60,529 bases of DNA from Azospirillum agricola (GCF_017876095.1 NZ_JAGINM010000033.1:1-60529), one strand, 5' to 3'. Shown: positions 25,034 to 34,545, counted from the first letter of the stretch. The notes: generated from the sequence alone by a model not told the origin. Numbers and translations: made by a program.

Positions 25034-26488
25034 TCACAGCGCGCGGTAGGCCGTCTTGATGATGGTGTAGAACTCGATGGCGGAGCGCCCCTGCTCGCGC
25101 GGGCCGTAGCTCGACATCTTCCGGCCGCCGAACGGCACATGGTAGTCGACCCCGGCGGTCGGCAGGTTCAGCATGGTCATGCCCGACTGCACGTTGGCCT
25201 GGAAATGCCGCGCGTGCTTCATCGAGTTGGTGATGATGCCCGACGACAGGCCGTAGTCGGTGTCGTTGGCGACGGCCAGCGCCTCCTCGTAGTCCTTCAC
25301 CCGGATCACGCTGGCGACCGGGCCGAAGACCTCCTCGCGGTTGATGGTCATGGCGTTGCTGGTGCTGGTGAACAGGGTCGGCGCCAGGAACCAGCCGCGC
25401 GTCGGTCGGTCGAGCCGGGCGCCGCCGGCCGCGACCTCCGCCCCCTCGCGCAGGCCGCTCTCGATGTAGCCGAGATTCTTGGTGAGCTGGAACTCGTCGA
25501 TCACCGGGCCGATCTGGGTGTCGGGCAGCAGCGAATGGCCGACGCGCAGCGCCGCCATCCGCTCGGTCATCGCCGCGACGAAGGCGTCGTGGATCCCATC
25601 CTCGACCACCAGCCGGCCGGTCGCGGTGCAGCGCTGGCCGGCATGGAAATAGGCGCTGTTGACCGCGATGTCGGCGGCGCGCTCCGGGTCGGCGTCGGCC
25701 AGCACGACCAGCGGATTCTGGCCGCCGAGTTCGAGCTGGACGCGGACCATCCGCTCGGCGCAGCGCACGGCGATGCGGCGCCCGGTGCCGACCGAGCCGG
25801 TGAAGGACACCGCGTCCACCGCGTCGACCACGGCGGCGCCGACCTGCGGCCCGGCGCCGACCACCATGTTGAACAGGGCGGTGGGCATGCCGTGCTCGGC
25901 CAGCGCCTGGGCGACGATGCGGGTGACGGCGACGGAAATGCCGGGGGTCTTCTCCGACGGCTTCCAGACGATGGCGTTGCCGAAGGCCAGCGCCGGGGCG
26001 ATCTTCCACATCGGCGTGGCGACTGGGAAGTTCCAGGGCGTCACCAGCCCGATGACGCCGACCGGCTCGCGGGTGACGTCGACCTCGACGCCCGGCCGCA
26101 CCGAGCCCAGCGTCTCGCCGGGCGCCCGCAGCGCCTCGGCGGCGAAAAAGCGGGCGAGGTGGCCGGCGCGGGTGATCTCGCCCAGCGCGTCGGGGATGGT
26201 CTTGCCGCCCTCGGTCGCCGCGATGCGGGCCAGCTCGTCCTTCCGGTCGAACAGCGCGCGCGAGATGCTGTCGAGCACCAGCGAGCGCTGCTCGACCGTC
26301 GCCGCGCGCCAGACCGGCTGGGCGGCGCGGGCGGCGGCCACGGCGTCGCGCACGTCGTCGGCGGTCGCCAGCGTGTAGGAGCCGGCCAGCTCGTCGAGGT
26401 CGGACGGGTTGCGGATGTCGAGCCGGTCGGCGCCGCGGCGCCAGGAGCCGGCGACGAAATGGGTGTCGAGGGACATGTCGGTGCTCAC
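25034..26488 (-). CDS. NAD(P)-dependent aldehyde dehydrogenase, 2-oxo semialdehyde type
   Basis: Oxidises an aldehyde to a carboxylic acid. 484 residues, standard ALDH length. Catalytic Cys287 in GQRCTATG, general base Glu253 in LELGGQNP, substrate-binding Asn in TPWNFPVA, and the C-terminal PFGGRKMSSYGPREQG segment. It looks most like alpha-ketoglutaric semialdehyde dehydrogenases and succinate-semialdehyde-type enzymes. It lies in the leftward operon 32 bases before the FAD dehydrogenase. A plausible role is to make a 2-oxo-dicarboxylate for the E1 enzyme across the divergent promoter region, but the substrate is not known. Confidence 0.88.
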   Translation of the reverse strand: MSTDMSLDTHFVAGSWRRGADRLDIRNPSDLDELAGSYTLATADDVRDAVAAARAAQPVWRAATVEQRSLVLDSISRALFDRKDELARIAATEGGKTIPDALGEITRAGHLARFFAAEALRAPGETLGSVRPGVEVDVTREPVGVIGLVTPWNFPVATPMWKIAPALAFGNAIVWKPSEKTPGISVAVTRIVAQALAEHGMPTALFNMVVGAGPQVGAAVVDAVDAVSFTGSVGTGRRIAVRCAERMVRVQLELGGQNPLVVLADADPERAADIAVNSAYFHAGQRCTATGRLVVEDGIHDAFVAAMTERMAALRVGHSLLPDTQIGPVIDEFQLTKNLGYIESGLREGAEVAAGGARLDRPTRGWFLAPTLFTSTSNAMTINREEVFGPVASVIRVKDYEEALAVANDTDYGLSSGIITNSMKHARHFQANVQSGMTMLNLPTAGVDYHVPFGGRKMSSYGPREQGRSAIEFYTIIKTAYRAL

Positions 26489-26546
26489 TCCGGAAAATCG
26501 GTTCTTTTGGCTGGCGGGAGGTGGGGATAGGGGGCAACCACGACCC

Positions 26547-27533
26547 CTACCCCCGCGCCACCCGCTCCTTGAGCGCGGTCAGCGCCCACAGCGTCTCTAT
26601 GGTCGGCACGGGCACGCCGCGCCGTTGGGCGAGGTCGATGACGGCGGTGACGATCGGGTCGATCTCCATCGTCCGCCCGGCCTCGTAATCCTGAAGCATG
26701 GAGGGTTTATGGCCGGGAACCCCGCTGCCCCGCCGCAGCCGCTCGTCGATGTCGTCCTCCAGCGCCACGCCCCAGGCGCGGGCGACCTCCAGGCATTCGC
26801 GCATCAGCCGGCCCTGGACCACGGCCATGCCGGGGGCCTCCTCCATGGCGCCCATGGTGGCGCCGGTCAGCACGCTGGTCGGCCCGACCGCCATGTTCAG
26901 CATCAGCTTGCGCCACAGCGGCACCCGGATGTCGGTCGGCAGGCTGACCGTCACCCCGGCTTCCGCGAAGGCGGCGGCCAACGCCTCCAGCGCCGCCGCG
27001 TGATCGCCGGGGCGCGGGGCGCCGAAGGCCAGAACCGGCACCGCCGTGTGGGCGACGACACCCGGCTCGACGATGCGGGCGGGCAGCACCTCGATGACGC
27101 AGGCGGCAACCCGCCGCGGCCCGATGGCCGACCACGCCGCCCCGCCAGGATCGACCACCTCCAGCGGCCCGGCCGGGACGTCGGTACCGGCACCGAACAG
27201 GTACCACCAGGGGATGCCGTTCTGCGCCGCCACCACCAGCGTGTCCGGCCCGCACAGCGCCGGCAGCGAGGGGGCGAGCGCCGACAGCCCGTGCCCCTTC
27301 ACGGTGACGATCACCACGTCCTGCACCCCGAGAGCGGCGGCATCGTCGCTCGCCAGCGGCCGGCAGAAGCGCTCGCCCTGCGGCGACTGCACGGTCAGCC
27401 CGCGCTCGCGGATCGCCGCCAGATGGGCGCCGCGCGCCAGCAGCGACAGGTCGTGCCGCCCGGTCGCGGCGAGATGCCCGGCCAGCGCGCCACCCACGGC
27501 GCCGGCCCCCACGATGGCGATGCGCATGCCCAT
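26547..27533 (-). CDS. Ketopantoate reductase (PanE/ApbA)-like protein
   Basis: NAD(P)-dependent 2-oxoacid reductase of the 2-dehydropantoate 2-reductase family. 328 residues. Nucleotide motif IAIVGAGAVGGALAGHLA at about 5-22, DVVIVTVKGHGL near 74, AAQNGIPWW near 105 and the C-terminal catalytic region RVPLWRKLMLNMAVGP with the lysine, followed by PSMLQDYEAGR. The last segment is conserved in true PanE and in its catabolic relatives alike. Placed between transporter and ALDH genes it is probably a catabolic reductase/dehydrogenase rather than the vitamin-pathway enzyme. It starts at the ATG complementing 27531-27533, 14 bases after the DctM stop. Confidence 0.82.
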   Translation of the reverse strand: MGMRIAIVGAGAVGGALAGHLAATGRHDLSLLARGAHLAAIRERGLTVQSPQGERFCRPLASDDAAALGVQDVVIVTVKGHGLSALAPSLPALCGPDTLVVAAQNGIPWWYLFGAGTDVPAGPLEVVDPGGAAWSAIGPRRVAACVIEVLPARIVEPGVVAHTAVPVLAFGAPRPGDHAAALEALAAAFAEAGVTVSLPTDIRVPLWRKLMLNMAVGPTSVLTGATMGAMEEAPGMAVVQGRLMRECLEVARAWGVALEDDIDERLRRGSGVPGHKPSMLQDYEAGRTMEIDPIVTAVIDLAQRRGVPVPTIETLWALTALKERVARG

Positions 27534-27547
27534 ATTCCCTCTCCCCG

Positions 27548-29500
27548 TCACTTGAAGTCCAGCGGCAGGGGCGCGTCGTCGAGATCGCTGCCCAGTCCCT
27601 TGAACTGCTCCTCGACCTGCGTCTGGTCCAGCTTCACCGCCGCCGCCTTGTAGTGCATCACCATCTGCGGGAAGGCGATGACCAGCGCGACCATGATCAG
27701 CTGGATGACGACGAACGGCACGGCGCCCCAGTAGATCTGGCTGGTCAGCACCGGCTCCGTCCGCTTCTTCGTCACCCGGTCGATGTAGGGCAGCTTGGGC
27801 GCCACCGACCGCAGGAAGAACAGCGAGAAGCCGAAGGGCGGGTGCATGAAGCTGGTCTGCATGTTCACCGCCAGGATGACGCCGAACCACACCAGATCGA
27901 TGCCCAGCCGGTCGGCCGCCGGGGCCAGCAGCGGGATGACGATGAAGGCCAGCTCGAAGAAGTCGAGGAAGAAGGCCAGCAGGAAGATCATCACGCTGAC
28001 CGCGACCAGGAAGCCGGTCTGGCCGCCGGGCAGCGACACCATCAGTTCCTCGACCCAGACATGGCCGTTGACGCCGTAGAAGGTCAACGAGAAGACCCGC
28101 GCGCCGATCAGGATGAACAGCACGAAGGAGGCGAGCTTCGCCGTCGAGTGGGTCGCCTGCCGCACGAGATCGAGCGTCAGCCGCTTCTTCATGGCGGCGA
28201 GCGCCATCGCGCCGACCGCCCCCATGGCGCCGCCCTCGGTCGGGGTGGCGAGGCCGATGAAGATGGTGCCGAGCACCAGGAAGATCAGCGCCAGCGGCGG
28301 CACCATGACGAAGGTGACCTGCTCGGCCATGCGCGAGATCAGGCGCAGGCCGGTGGCGCGCTCGATCAGCGCGGCGATCAGGGCGTAGAGCGCGCCGGCC
28401 GCCACCGCGTCGCCCAGCAGGGCCGCCGTGGTCCAGCCGTTCACGCTCAGCCACACCGCCCCGCCGGCCAGCGCCGCCGCGACGACCAGCATGGCGGCCA
28501 GCCGGCGGGCGCCGAGGAAACGGTTGAACACCGCCGACAGGAAGGCGACCGTCACCGCGACCGACAGCATCAGCACGACGAAGTCGGCGCCGGCCTTCAC
28601 CTCGGTGCGGCCCATCACCCAATAGGCGACGGCGCCGGAGAAGACGGCGAGCACGCCGAGGTTCCAGATGCCGCGCGCGCCGCTCGGCTCGCGGTAGGCG
28701 ATGGCCTCCAGCGGCAGGCCGGGGGCGGCCTTGGGCCAGATCATCGAGACGAGGAAGACGTAGCCGGCGTAGAGGCTGGACAGCAGCAGGCCGGGCAGGA
28801 AGGCGCCCTCGTACATGTCGCCGACCGAGCGGCCGAGCTGGTCGGCCATGACGATCAGCACCAGCGAGGGCGGGATGATCTGGGCCAGCGTGCCCGAGGC
28901 GGCGATGATGCCGGACGCCAGCCGGCGGTCGTAGCCGTAGCGCAGCATGATCGGCAGCGAGATCAGCCCCATCGAGATGACCGAGGCCGCCACCACGCCG
29001 GTGGTCGCCGCCAGCAGCGCGCCGACGAAGATGACCGCGTAGGCGAGGCCGCCACGGATGGTGCCGAAGAGCTGGCCGATGGTCTCCAGCAGATCCTCGG
29101 CCATGCCGGAGCGCTCCAGCACCAGCCCCATGAAGGTGAAGAAGGGAACGGCCAGCAGCACGTCGTTGTTCATGGTGCCGTAGACGCGTTCCGGAAGGGC
29201 CTGGAACAGGTCGGGGCGGAACAGGCCCAGCTCGATGCCGATCAGGCCGAAGATCAGGCCGTTGGCGGCCAGCGCGAAGGCGACCGGGTAGCCCAGCAGC
29301 AGCAGGACCACCAGGGTCGCGAACATGATCGGCGCCATGTTGTGGCCGACCCAGCCGCGCCAGCCCTCATGCTCGGCCAGGGCGCCGGCGCCCGGCACCG
29401 GCAGGACGTAGAGCGCCACCGCCACGGCGATCAGCAGAAGCGCCGAGACGACCGACAGCCGGACCGTCTTCGGCGACAGGGAGGGGGAGGTCGAGGTCAT
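27548..29500 (-). CDS. TRAP transporter large permease (DctM type)
   Basis: Membrane subunit that imports the substrate delivered by the periplasmic binding protein, driven by a sodium gradient. 650 residues, well above the about 430 of classic DctM; the extra length is a hydrophobic insertion around residues 275-390 that would add several helices, as in a known long subgroup. Conserved blocks: MNNDVLLAVPFFTFMG near 110, ASGTLAQIIPPSLVLIVMAD near 197, GTIFIGLATPTEGGAMGAVGA near 415, and MQTSFMHPPFGFSLFFLR near 555. It sits between small permease and reductase genes in one operon. Confidence 0.9.
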   Translation of the reverse strand: MTSTSPSLSPKTVRLSVVSALLLIAVAVALYVLPVPGAGALAEHEGWRGWVGHNMAPIMFATLVVLLLLGYPVAFALAANGLIFGLIGIELGLFRPDLFQALPERVYGTMNNDVLLAVPFFTFMGLVLERSGMAEDLLETIGQLFGTIRGGLAYAVIFVGALLAATTGVVAASVISMGLISLPIMLRYGYDRRLASGIIAASGTLAQIIPPSLVLIVMADQLGRSVGDMYEGAFLPGLLLSSLYAGYVFLVSMIWPKAAPGLPLEAIAYREPSGARGIWNLGVLAVFSGAVAYWVMGRTEVKAGADFVVLMLSVAVTVAFLSAVFNRFLGARRLAAMLVVAAALAGGAVWLSVNGWTTAALLGDAVAAGALYALIAALIERATGLRLISRMAEQVTFVMVPPLALIFLVLGTIFIGLATPTEGGAMGAVGAMALAAMKKRLTLDLVRQATHSTAKLASFVLFILIGARVFSLTFYGVNGHVWVEELMVSLPGGQTGFLVAVSVMIFLLAFFLDFFELAFIVIPLLAPAADRLGIDLVWFGVILAVNMQTSFMHPPFGFSLFFLRSVAPKLPYIDRVTKKRTEPVLTSQIYWGAVPFVVIQLIMVALVIAFPQMVMHYKAAAVKLDQTQVEEQFKGLGSDLDDAPLPLDFK

Positions 29501-29508
29501 GGCGGCGC

Positions 29509-30138
29509 TCAGTTCTTATGAGGTGCGGCGTGGGCGGCGTCTTGCGGCCCCACGTTCGGGGCGACGGCAAGCAGGCGTTCGGCCTCCGCCTCGGCGGCGG
29601 CCTGATGACCGCCGGCCCGCGCGTTGGGATCCTCCAGCCGGCCGCTCATGATGGCGACCCGCTTGACCAGCTCCGACAACCCCTGGATGAACAGCACGGT
29701 GAAGCCCAGCGGAATCAGCAGCTTGGCCGGCCATTGCGGCAGGCCGCCGGCGTTCATCGACTGCTCCTCGATGGCGTAGGAGGCGAAGAAGAAGGGCCAG
29801 GAGGTGACCATCATCACCAGACTGAAGGGCAGCAGGAAGGCCAGATGCCCCAGCACGTCGATGCCGTCGCGCGCCCGCTTGGACAGGGCCGCGTTGACGA
29901 TGTCGATGCGGATGTGCTCGTCGTCCTTCAGGGTCCAGGGCGAGCAGAGCAGGAACACCGCCGCGAACAGCACCCATTGCAGCTCCAGCCAGGAGTTGGA
30001 GCTGGTGTCGAACAGCTTGCGGACGACGGCGTTGACGGCCGACACCAGGATCGCCAGCAGGATCAGCCAGGAGATCCCCTTGCCGATGCGGGCGTTGACC
30101 GCGTCGACGACGCGGCTGACGGAAATCAGGAACGACAA
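29509..30138 (-). CDS. TRAP transporter small permease (DctQ type)
   Basis: Small membrane subunit pairing with the large permease. 209 residues from the TTG complementing 30136-30138, which has GGGAGG about 9 bases upstream; another TTG at 30195 would add 19 basic residues. Four hydrophobic helices are visible (WLILLAILVSAVNAVV, WVLFAAVFLLCSPWTL, LAFLLPFSLVMMVTSWPFFF, LLIPLGFTVLFIQGLSELV) with the family motif DDEHIRIDIV between the second and third. The C-terminal 40 residues are Ala/Glu-rich and probably cytoplasmic. 8 bases separate it from the large permease. Confidence 0.85.
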   Translation of the reverse strand: MSFLISVSRVVDAVNARIGKGISWLILLAILVSAVNAVVRKLFDTSSNSWLELQWVLFAAVFLLCSPWTLKDDEHIRIDIVNAALSKRARDGIDVLGHLAFLLPFSLVMMVTSWPFFFASYAIEEQSMNAGGLPQWPAKLLIPLGFTVLFIQGLSELVKRVAIMSGRLEDPNARAGGHQAAAEAEAERLLAVAPNVGPQDAAHAAPHKN

Positions 30139-30229
30139 GGGGCGAGCCCTCCCAACAGAGACCCGGTCGCTGGGAAAGCGGGTCCGGCGCGCCAAGGCGC
30201 CGGCCCCGCGTCCACCCGGCGACGTCCGT

Positions 30230-31315
30230 TCAGCGGCGCGACAGACGCAGCACGGCGTTGTCGTAGGCGTAGTCCGACGCCTGTAGCCACAGGTTGGAAT
30301 CGTTCTGGAACTTGCGATAGCTCTCGTAGAACTTCTTGAAGCCGGCGTTCTTGTCCGACAGCTCGTCGTACAGATCGAGCGCCGCCTTGTGGCTGGCCTG
30401 CATGACGTCCTGCGGGAAGGCGCGCAGCTTGGCGCCCTTCTCCACCACCCGCTTCAGCGCCGCCGGATTGAGCACGTCGTAGCGCGCCACGCTGTCGACG
30501 TTGGCCAGCGCCGCCGCCGAGGTCAGCGCCGCCTGGTAATGCTTGGGCAGCCCCTCCCAGCGCTTGGTGTTGATGAAGAAATGCTGGAGCGAGGTGCCGT
30601 CCCACCAGCCGGGATAGTAGTAATTCGGCGCGATCTTGTAGAGGCCGAGCTTCTCGTCGTCGTAGGGGCCGTTGAACTCGGCCGCGTCGATGGTGCCGCG
30701 TTCCAGCGCCGGATAGATGTCGCCGCCGCTGACCTGCTGGGCGATGACGCCGAGCTTGGAGAGGATCTGGCCGCCCAGCCCGGAGATGCGGAACTTCAGG
30801 CCCTTCATGTCCTCGATGGACTTGATCTCCTTGCGGAACCAGCCGCCCATCTGCGAACCGGTGTTGCCGCCGGCCAGCGCCTTCAGGTTGTAGCCGGCGT
30901 AGAACTCCTCCAGCAGCTTGCCGCCCTCGCCGTGGTAGAACCAGGCGTTCTGCTGGCGGGTGTTGAGGCCGAAGGGCAGGCAGCAGCCGAACGCGAAGGC
31001 CGGGTCCTTGCCGACATAGTAGTAGGACGCGGTGTGGCACATCTCCACCGTGTCGTTGCTGGCGGCGTCGAGCGCCTGGAGCGCCGGGACGACCTCCCCG
31101 GCGGCGAAGACCTGGATCTGGAACTTGCCGTCGGTGGCCTCGGCGACGTTCTTCGCCATGACCTCGGCGCTGCCGTACAGCACCTCGATGTTCTTCGGGA
31201 AGCTCGACACGCAGCGCCAGCGGATGGTCGGCTCCGACTGCGCGATGGCCGGGGCGGCCAGGGTCGAGGCGCCGGCGGCGACGGCGGCACCCTTGAAGAA
31301 TTGACGACGCTTCAT
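30230..31315 (-). CDS. TRAP substrate-binding protein, TakP-like (2-oxo acids)
   Basis: Periplasmic binding protein, 361 residues, with a Tat-like leader (KRRQFFKGAAVAAG) cut after AIAQ. It closely resembles TakP of Rhodobacter sphaeroides, which binds 2-oxo monocarboxylates with a sodium ion: shared features include RCVSSFPKN, QVFAAGEVVPALQALDA, YYYVGKDPAFAFG, GNTGSQMGGWFRKEI, SGGDIYPALERGTIDAAEF and PYDDEKLGLYKIAPNYYYPGWW, all as separate blocks. A 2-oxo or 2-hydroxy acid is therefore the likely cargo. First gene of the leftward operon, so the promoter should be within 31316-31834. Confidence 0.88.
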   Translation of the reverse strand: MKRRQFFKGAAVAAGASTLAAPAIAQSEPTIRWRCVSSFPKNIEVLYGSAEVMAKNVAEATDGKFQIQVFAAGEVVPALQALDAASNDTVEMCHTASYYYVGKDPAFAFGCCLPFGLNTRQQNAWFYHGEGGKLLEEFYAGYNLKALAGGNTGSQMGGWFRKEIKSIEDMKGLKFRISGLGGQILSKLGVIAQQVSGGDIYPALERGTIDAAEFNGPYDDEKLGLYKIAPNYYYPGWWDGTSLQHFFINTKRWEGLPKHYQAALTSAAALANVDSVARYDVLNPAALKRVVEKGAKLRAFPQDVMQASHKAALDLYDELSDKNAGFKKFYESYRKFQNDSNLWLQASDYAYDNAVLRLSRR

Positions 31316-31834
31316 GGTTGTATCCTCCCGGAAATCTTGTTGTGCGGAGGCGGCACCGGGCTTTCTACCCGTCCAGCCCCGAGATCGAAAAGATATGGCG
31401 CGCCGGACCCGAGACCGGGTGACGCTCTGTTCCTGACCGTTCCCTGACGGGTGCCACGCCTCCATTCCGCAGAGCGGGATTCCGGTTCCGTATCTCTGCG
31501 GATGTCCGGGGTTTTGTCTGGGTTTCCGCCCGGAGGCGATGCCGTGACCCTGACAGTGAAGCAGCGCGCTGCCCAGCGGAATGGCTTTCGGGCGCATACC
31601 AGCCATAAGCGCCACAAGCGATCAGGAGCACGGATTGTTTTTGAAAACCCCTTACGGCCGGCGGCCCGCACGAACCGTTTGCTATGCCCACAATGAATAT
31701 CTGTTACAGGCACGCCACGCGATCCGCCGCGCCGACCCCGACGCTACTCTGACACCGCCTGGGCACACCTCCTGCCCTGCCGAATCCCTTTCCTCACACG
31801 CGACGGACGTTCATTCGCATGACCGGTGTGCGCC
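31316..31834. other. Divergent promoter region between transporter and E1 genes
   Basis: 519 bases without a credible gene. AT-richer spots lie at 31625-31700. GTTTT-TG-AAAAC (31637-31648) is a perfect short palindrome, and GCTAT at 31681-31685 repeats the motif found before the SDR gene. Both operons should start here, but I cannot assign exact promoter elements. Confidence 0.45.
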
Positions 31835-34462
31835 ATGTCTAGGCTGTCTTCCCCGCTCAACGCCGCCGGGGCCGCCTATCTCGAAGCGCTGCACGAGCGC
31901 TTCCGCGACGACCCCGCCTCCGTCGACGTCAGTTGGCGCGCCGTCTTCCAGGTGCTGGAGGAGCTGGGCGCCGCCCCGTCCGGCGGCGATCCCGCCGCGC
32001 CGGCGCGCGAGGAGATCCGGCAGCGCGGCCACCTCTCCGCCGATCTCGACCCGCTCGGCCGGGCACCCCGTTCCGACGCCCCGGCGGGCGGGGATGCGGA
32101 GACCGCCCGGCTGCGCCGCCTCTACCAGGGCACGCTGACGCTGGAGACCGCCCACATCGACGACCCGGCCCTGCGCGGCTGGCTGCGCGACGCCTACGAG
32201 CGGCCGGACGCGGCCCCGCCTCCTGCGGCCCGGCAGCGCGCCCTCGCCCTGCTGACGGCGGCCGAGGAGTTCGAGCGGCTGCTCGGCGTGCGCTACCCGA
32301 CCAAGAAGCGCTTCGGGGCGGAGGGGATGGAGACGCTGATCCCCCTGCTCGACCGCGTGCTGGCCGCCGCCGCCGCCGCCGGGGTGGACGAGGTGCAGGT
32401 CGGCACCATGCACCGCGGCCGGCTCAGCCTGATGGCCAACGCGCTCGGCAAGCCGCTGGTCGAGCTGTTCGCCGGCATCAAGGGGATGCACCCCTTCCAG
32501 TCCGACCCGCCGGTGCCGGCCGACGTGCCCTACCACATGGGGGTGGAGAGCCAGCTCGCCTTCGGCGACCGCTCGCTGGCGCTGATCCTGTCGCCCAACC
32601 CGTCGCATCTGGAGGCGATCAACCCGGTCACGCTGGGCCGCGCGCGGGCGCGCCAGGATCTGGCGGGCGACCCCAGGCGGGTGCTCTGCGTGCTGCTGCA
32701 CACCGACGCCAGCGTGATCGGCCAGGGCAGCGTCGCCGAGGCGCTGCAACTGTCCGGCGTCGCCGGCTTCAGCGTCGCCGGCACCATCCACGTCATCGTC
32801 AACAACCAGATCGGCTTCACCACCGACCCGGACGAGGCGCGCAGCTCGCGCCATTGCACCGGCCCGTGGAAGGCGGTGGACAGCCCGATCCTGCACGTCA
32901 ACGCCGACGACCCCGACGCCGCCCTGCGCGCCGCCGACCTCGCCGTCGCCTTCCGGCAGGCGCATGGCCGCGACGCGGTGATCGACCTCGTCGGCTACCG
33001 CCGCAACGGCCACAACGAGATCGACGAGCCGCGCTTCACCCAGCCGGTGGAGTACCGGGCGATCGACGCCCATCCGCCGGTTCGCGCGCTCTACGCCAAG
33101 CGGCTGGCCGAGGCCGGTCTGGTGACGCCGGAGGCGGCCGAGGCGCTGGCGGCGGAGCACAGGGCCCGCTTCCAGGAGGCGCTGGCCGCCGCCGCCGACC
33201 ACCGGCCGAACCATGACGGCTTCCCCGGCGGGCGCTGGGCGCCCTTCGCGCCCACGGGTGCCGCGCCGGCCGAGCCCGACACCGGGGTCGCCGCCGACCG
33301 GCTGCGCGCCCTGCTCGGCGCGCTCGCCCACATCCCCGACGGGCTGGCCATCGACCGCAAGGTCGAGCGCGTCGTCCGCCAGCGCGCCGAGGAGCCGGTG
33401 GTCTGGGCGACCGGCGAGGCGCTGGCCTTCGCCACCCTGCTGGCCGAGGGCACGCCGGTGCGGCTGACCGGGCAGGACGTGGTGCGCGGCGCCTTCTCCC
33501 ACCGGCACTTCGCGCTGACCGACACGGGCACCGGCCGGCGCCACGTCAGCCTGAACCATCTTGGAGTCGAACAGGCCCGCTTCGACGTGGTGAACAGCCC
33601 GCTGTCGGAGTACGCCGTGCTCGGCTTCGAATACGGCTACAGCCTGGAGCGGCCCGACGCGCTGGTGGTCTGGGAGGCACAGTTCGGCGACTTCGCCAAC
33701 GGCGCCCAGATCATGATCGACCAGTTCATCGCCAGCGCCGAGGACAAGTGGCGCCAGCCCTCCGGCCTCGTCCTGCTGCTGCCGCACGGGCTGGAAGGCC
33801 AGGGGCCGGAGCATTCCTCCGCCCGGCCGGAGCGCTTCCTGCAACTGGCGGCGCGCGACAATCTGCGGATCGCCCACCCCTCGACCCCGGCCAATTATTT
33901 CCACCTGCTGCGCCGGCAGATGCACCGGCGCGACCGCAAGCCGCTGGTGGTGCTCAGCCCGAAGACGCTGCTGCGCCTGCCCGCCGCCGTTTCGGCGCTC
34001 GACGCGTTCGCCCCCGGCACCGGCTTCCGCCCGGTCATCGCGACGGCCGGCGAGCAGGCCAGCCGCATCCTGCTGTGCAGCGGCAAGCTGGCCTACGAGC
34101 TGGAGCGCGAACGCGAGGCGCTGGGCGCCGAGGATGTCGCCGTCGTCCGGCTGGAAATGCTGTACCCTCTGCCGGAGGCCGAGCTGTCCGCCCTGTTCCG
34201 CCGCTGGCCGGAAGCGTCCTGCGTCTGGGTGCAGGAGGAGCCGCGCAACCTCGGCGCCTGGAGCTGGCTCGACCGCCGGCTGGAGGCGTTGCGCGCGGCG
34301 GCCGGAGCGGCCGACCCGACCGTCGCCTGCGTGGCGCGGCCGGAGGCGGCCTCCCCCGCCGGCAGCTTCCACGGCGACCATGACGCCGACCAGCGCCGGC
34401 TGGTCGAGCGGGCCTTCGCCAGGGTGACGGCGGCCGCCGCGAAGGTGGCGGCGGCGGAGTGA
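31835..34462 (+). CDS. 2-oxoacid dehydrogenase E1 (SucA/DHTKD1-like)
   Basis: Thiamine-diphosphate-dependent decarboxylating subunit of a 2-oxoglutarate-dehydrogenase-like complex. 875 residues, shorter than housekeeping SucA (about 930-990). N-terminal E2-contact segment AAYLEALHERFRDDPASVD; HRGRLSLMANALGK near 195; the block NPSHLEAINPVTLGRARARQ; VNNQIGFTT; and late LLRLPAAVSALDAFAPGT, which together resemble DHTKD1 (2-oxoadipate E1) more than classical SucA. No E2 or E3 gene is nearby, so it must borrow them. Placed 83 bases before a methylsuccinyl-CoA-dehydrogenase-like gene; I infer a branched 2-oxo-dicarboxylate as substrate. ATG 31835 chosen; GTG 31826 is possible. Confidence 0.85.
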   Translation: MSRLSSPLNAAGAAYLEALHERFRDDPASVDVSWRAVFQVLEELGAAPSGGDPAAPAREEIRQRGHLSADLDPLGRAPRSDAPAGGDAETARLRRLYQGTLTLETAHIDDPALRGWLRDAYERPDAAPPPAARQRALALLTAAEEFERLLGVRYPTKKRFGAEGMETLIPLLDRVLAAAAAAGVDEVQVGTMHRGRLSLMANALGKPLVELFAGIKGMHPFQSDPPVPADVPYHMGVESQLAFGDRSLALILSPNPSHLEAINPVTLGRARARQDLAGDPRRVLCVLLHTDASVIGQGSVAEALQLSGVAGFSVAGTIHVIVNNQIGFTTDPDEARSSRHCTGPWKAVDSPILHVNADDPDAALRAADLAVAFRQAHGRDAVIDLVGYRRNGHNEIDEPRFTQPVEYRAIDAHPPVRALYAKRLAEAGLVTPEAAEALAAEHRARFQEALAAAADHRPNHDGFPGGRWAPFAPTGAAPAEPDTGVAADRLRALLGALAHIPDGLAIDRKVERVVRQRAEEPVVWATGEALAFATLLAEGTPVRLTGQDVVRGAFSHRHFALTDTGTGRRHVSLNHLGVEQARFDVVNSPLSEYAVLGFEYGYSLERPDALVVWEAQFGDFANGAQIMIDQFIASAEDKWRQPSGLVLLLPHGLEGQGPEHSSARPERFLQLAARDNLRIAHPSTPANYFHLLRRQMHRRDRKPLVVLSPKTLLRLPAAVSALDAFAPGTGFRPVIATAGEQASRILLCSGKLAYELEREREALGAEDVAVVRLEMLYPLPEAELSALFRRWPEASCVWVQEEPRNLGAWSWLDRRLEALRAAAGAADPTVACVARPEAASPAGSFHGDHDADQRRLVERAFARVTAAAAKVAAAE

Positions 34463-34476
34463 GGACCGGCCCCAGT

Positions 34477-34521
34477 CCAGCGATGACGAGGCCAGCGATG
34501 ACGAGGCCGGCGATGACGACC
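34477..34521 (+). repeat. Three tandem 15-base repeats between E1 and Mcd genes
   Basis: CCAGCGATGACGAGG at 34477-34491 and again at 34492-34506, then a diverged third copy (CCGGCGATGACGACC) at 34507-34521. Multiple of three, and in one frame it would code for repeated PAMTR, but the gene start at 34546 lies after it. Confidence 0.85.
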
Positions 34522-34545
34522 CAACGAGGAAACGAAGGCAAAGCC

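Noticed and set aside
23541..26537. A 998-codon minus-strand frame that could be read as a fusion upstream of the FAD dehydrogenase
   Set aside because: The N-terminal half is an out-of-frame reading of the aldehyde dehydrogenase gene; the dehydrogenase starts at 25001.
26547..27533. Housekeeping panE for pantothenate synthesis
   Set aside because: Cannot be excluded, but position inside a catabolic operon makes a catabolic relative more likely, so no symbol was assigned.
27653..29521. 622-codon plus-strand frame rich in His, Asp and Gln opposite the DctM gene
   Set aside because: Such His/Asp/Gln/Arg-rich frames are the complement of Leu/Val/Ile-coding membrane protein genes.
31811..34381. 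856-codon open frame opposite the E1 gene
   Set aside because: Antisense shadow with repeated Arg/Gly/Gln/Val sequence and no similarity.
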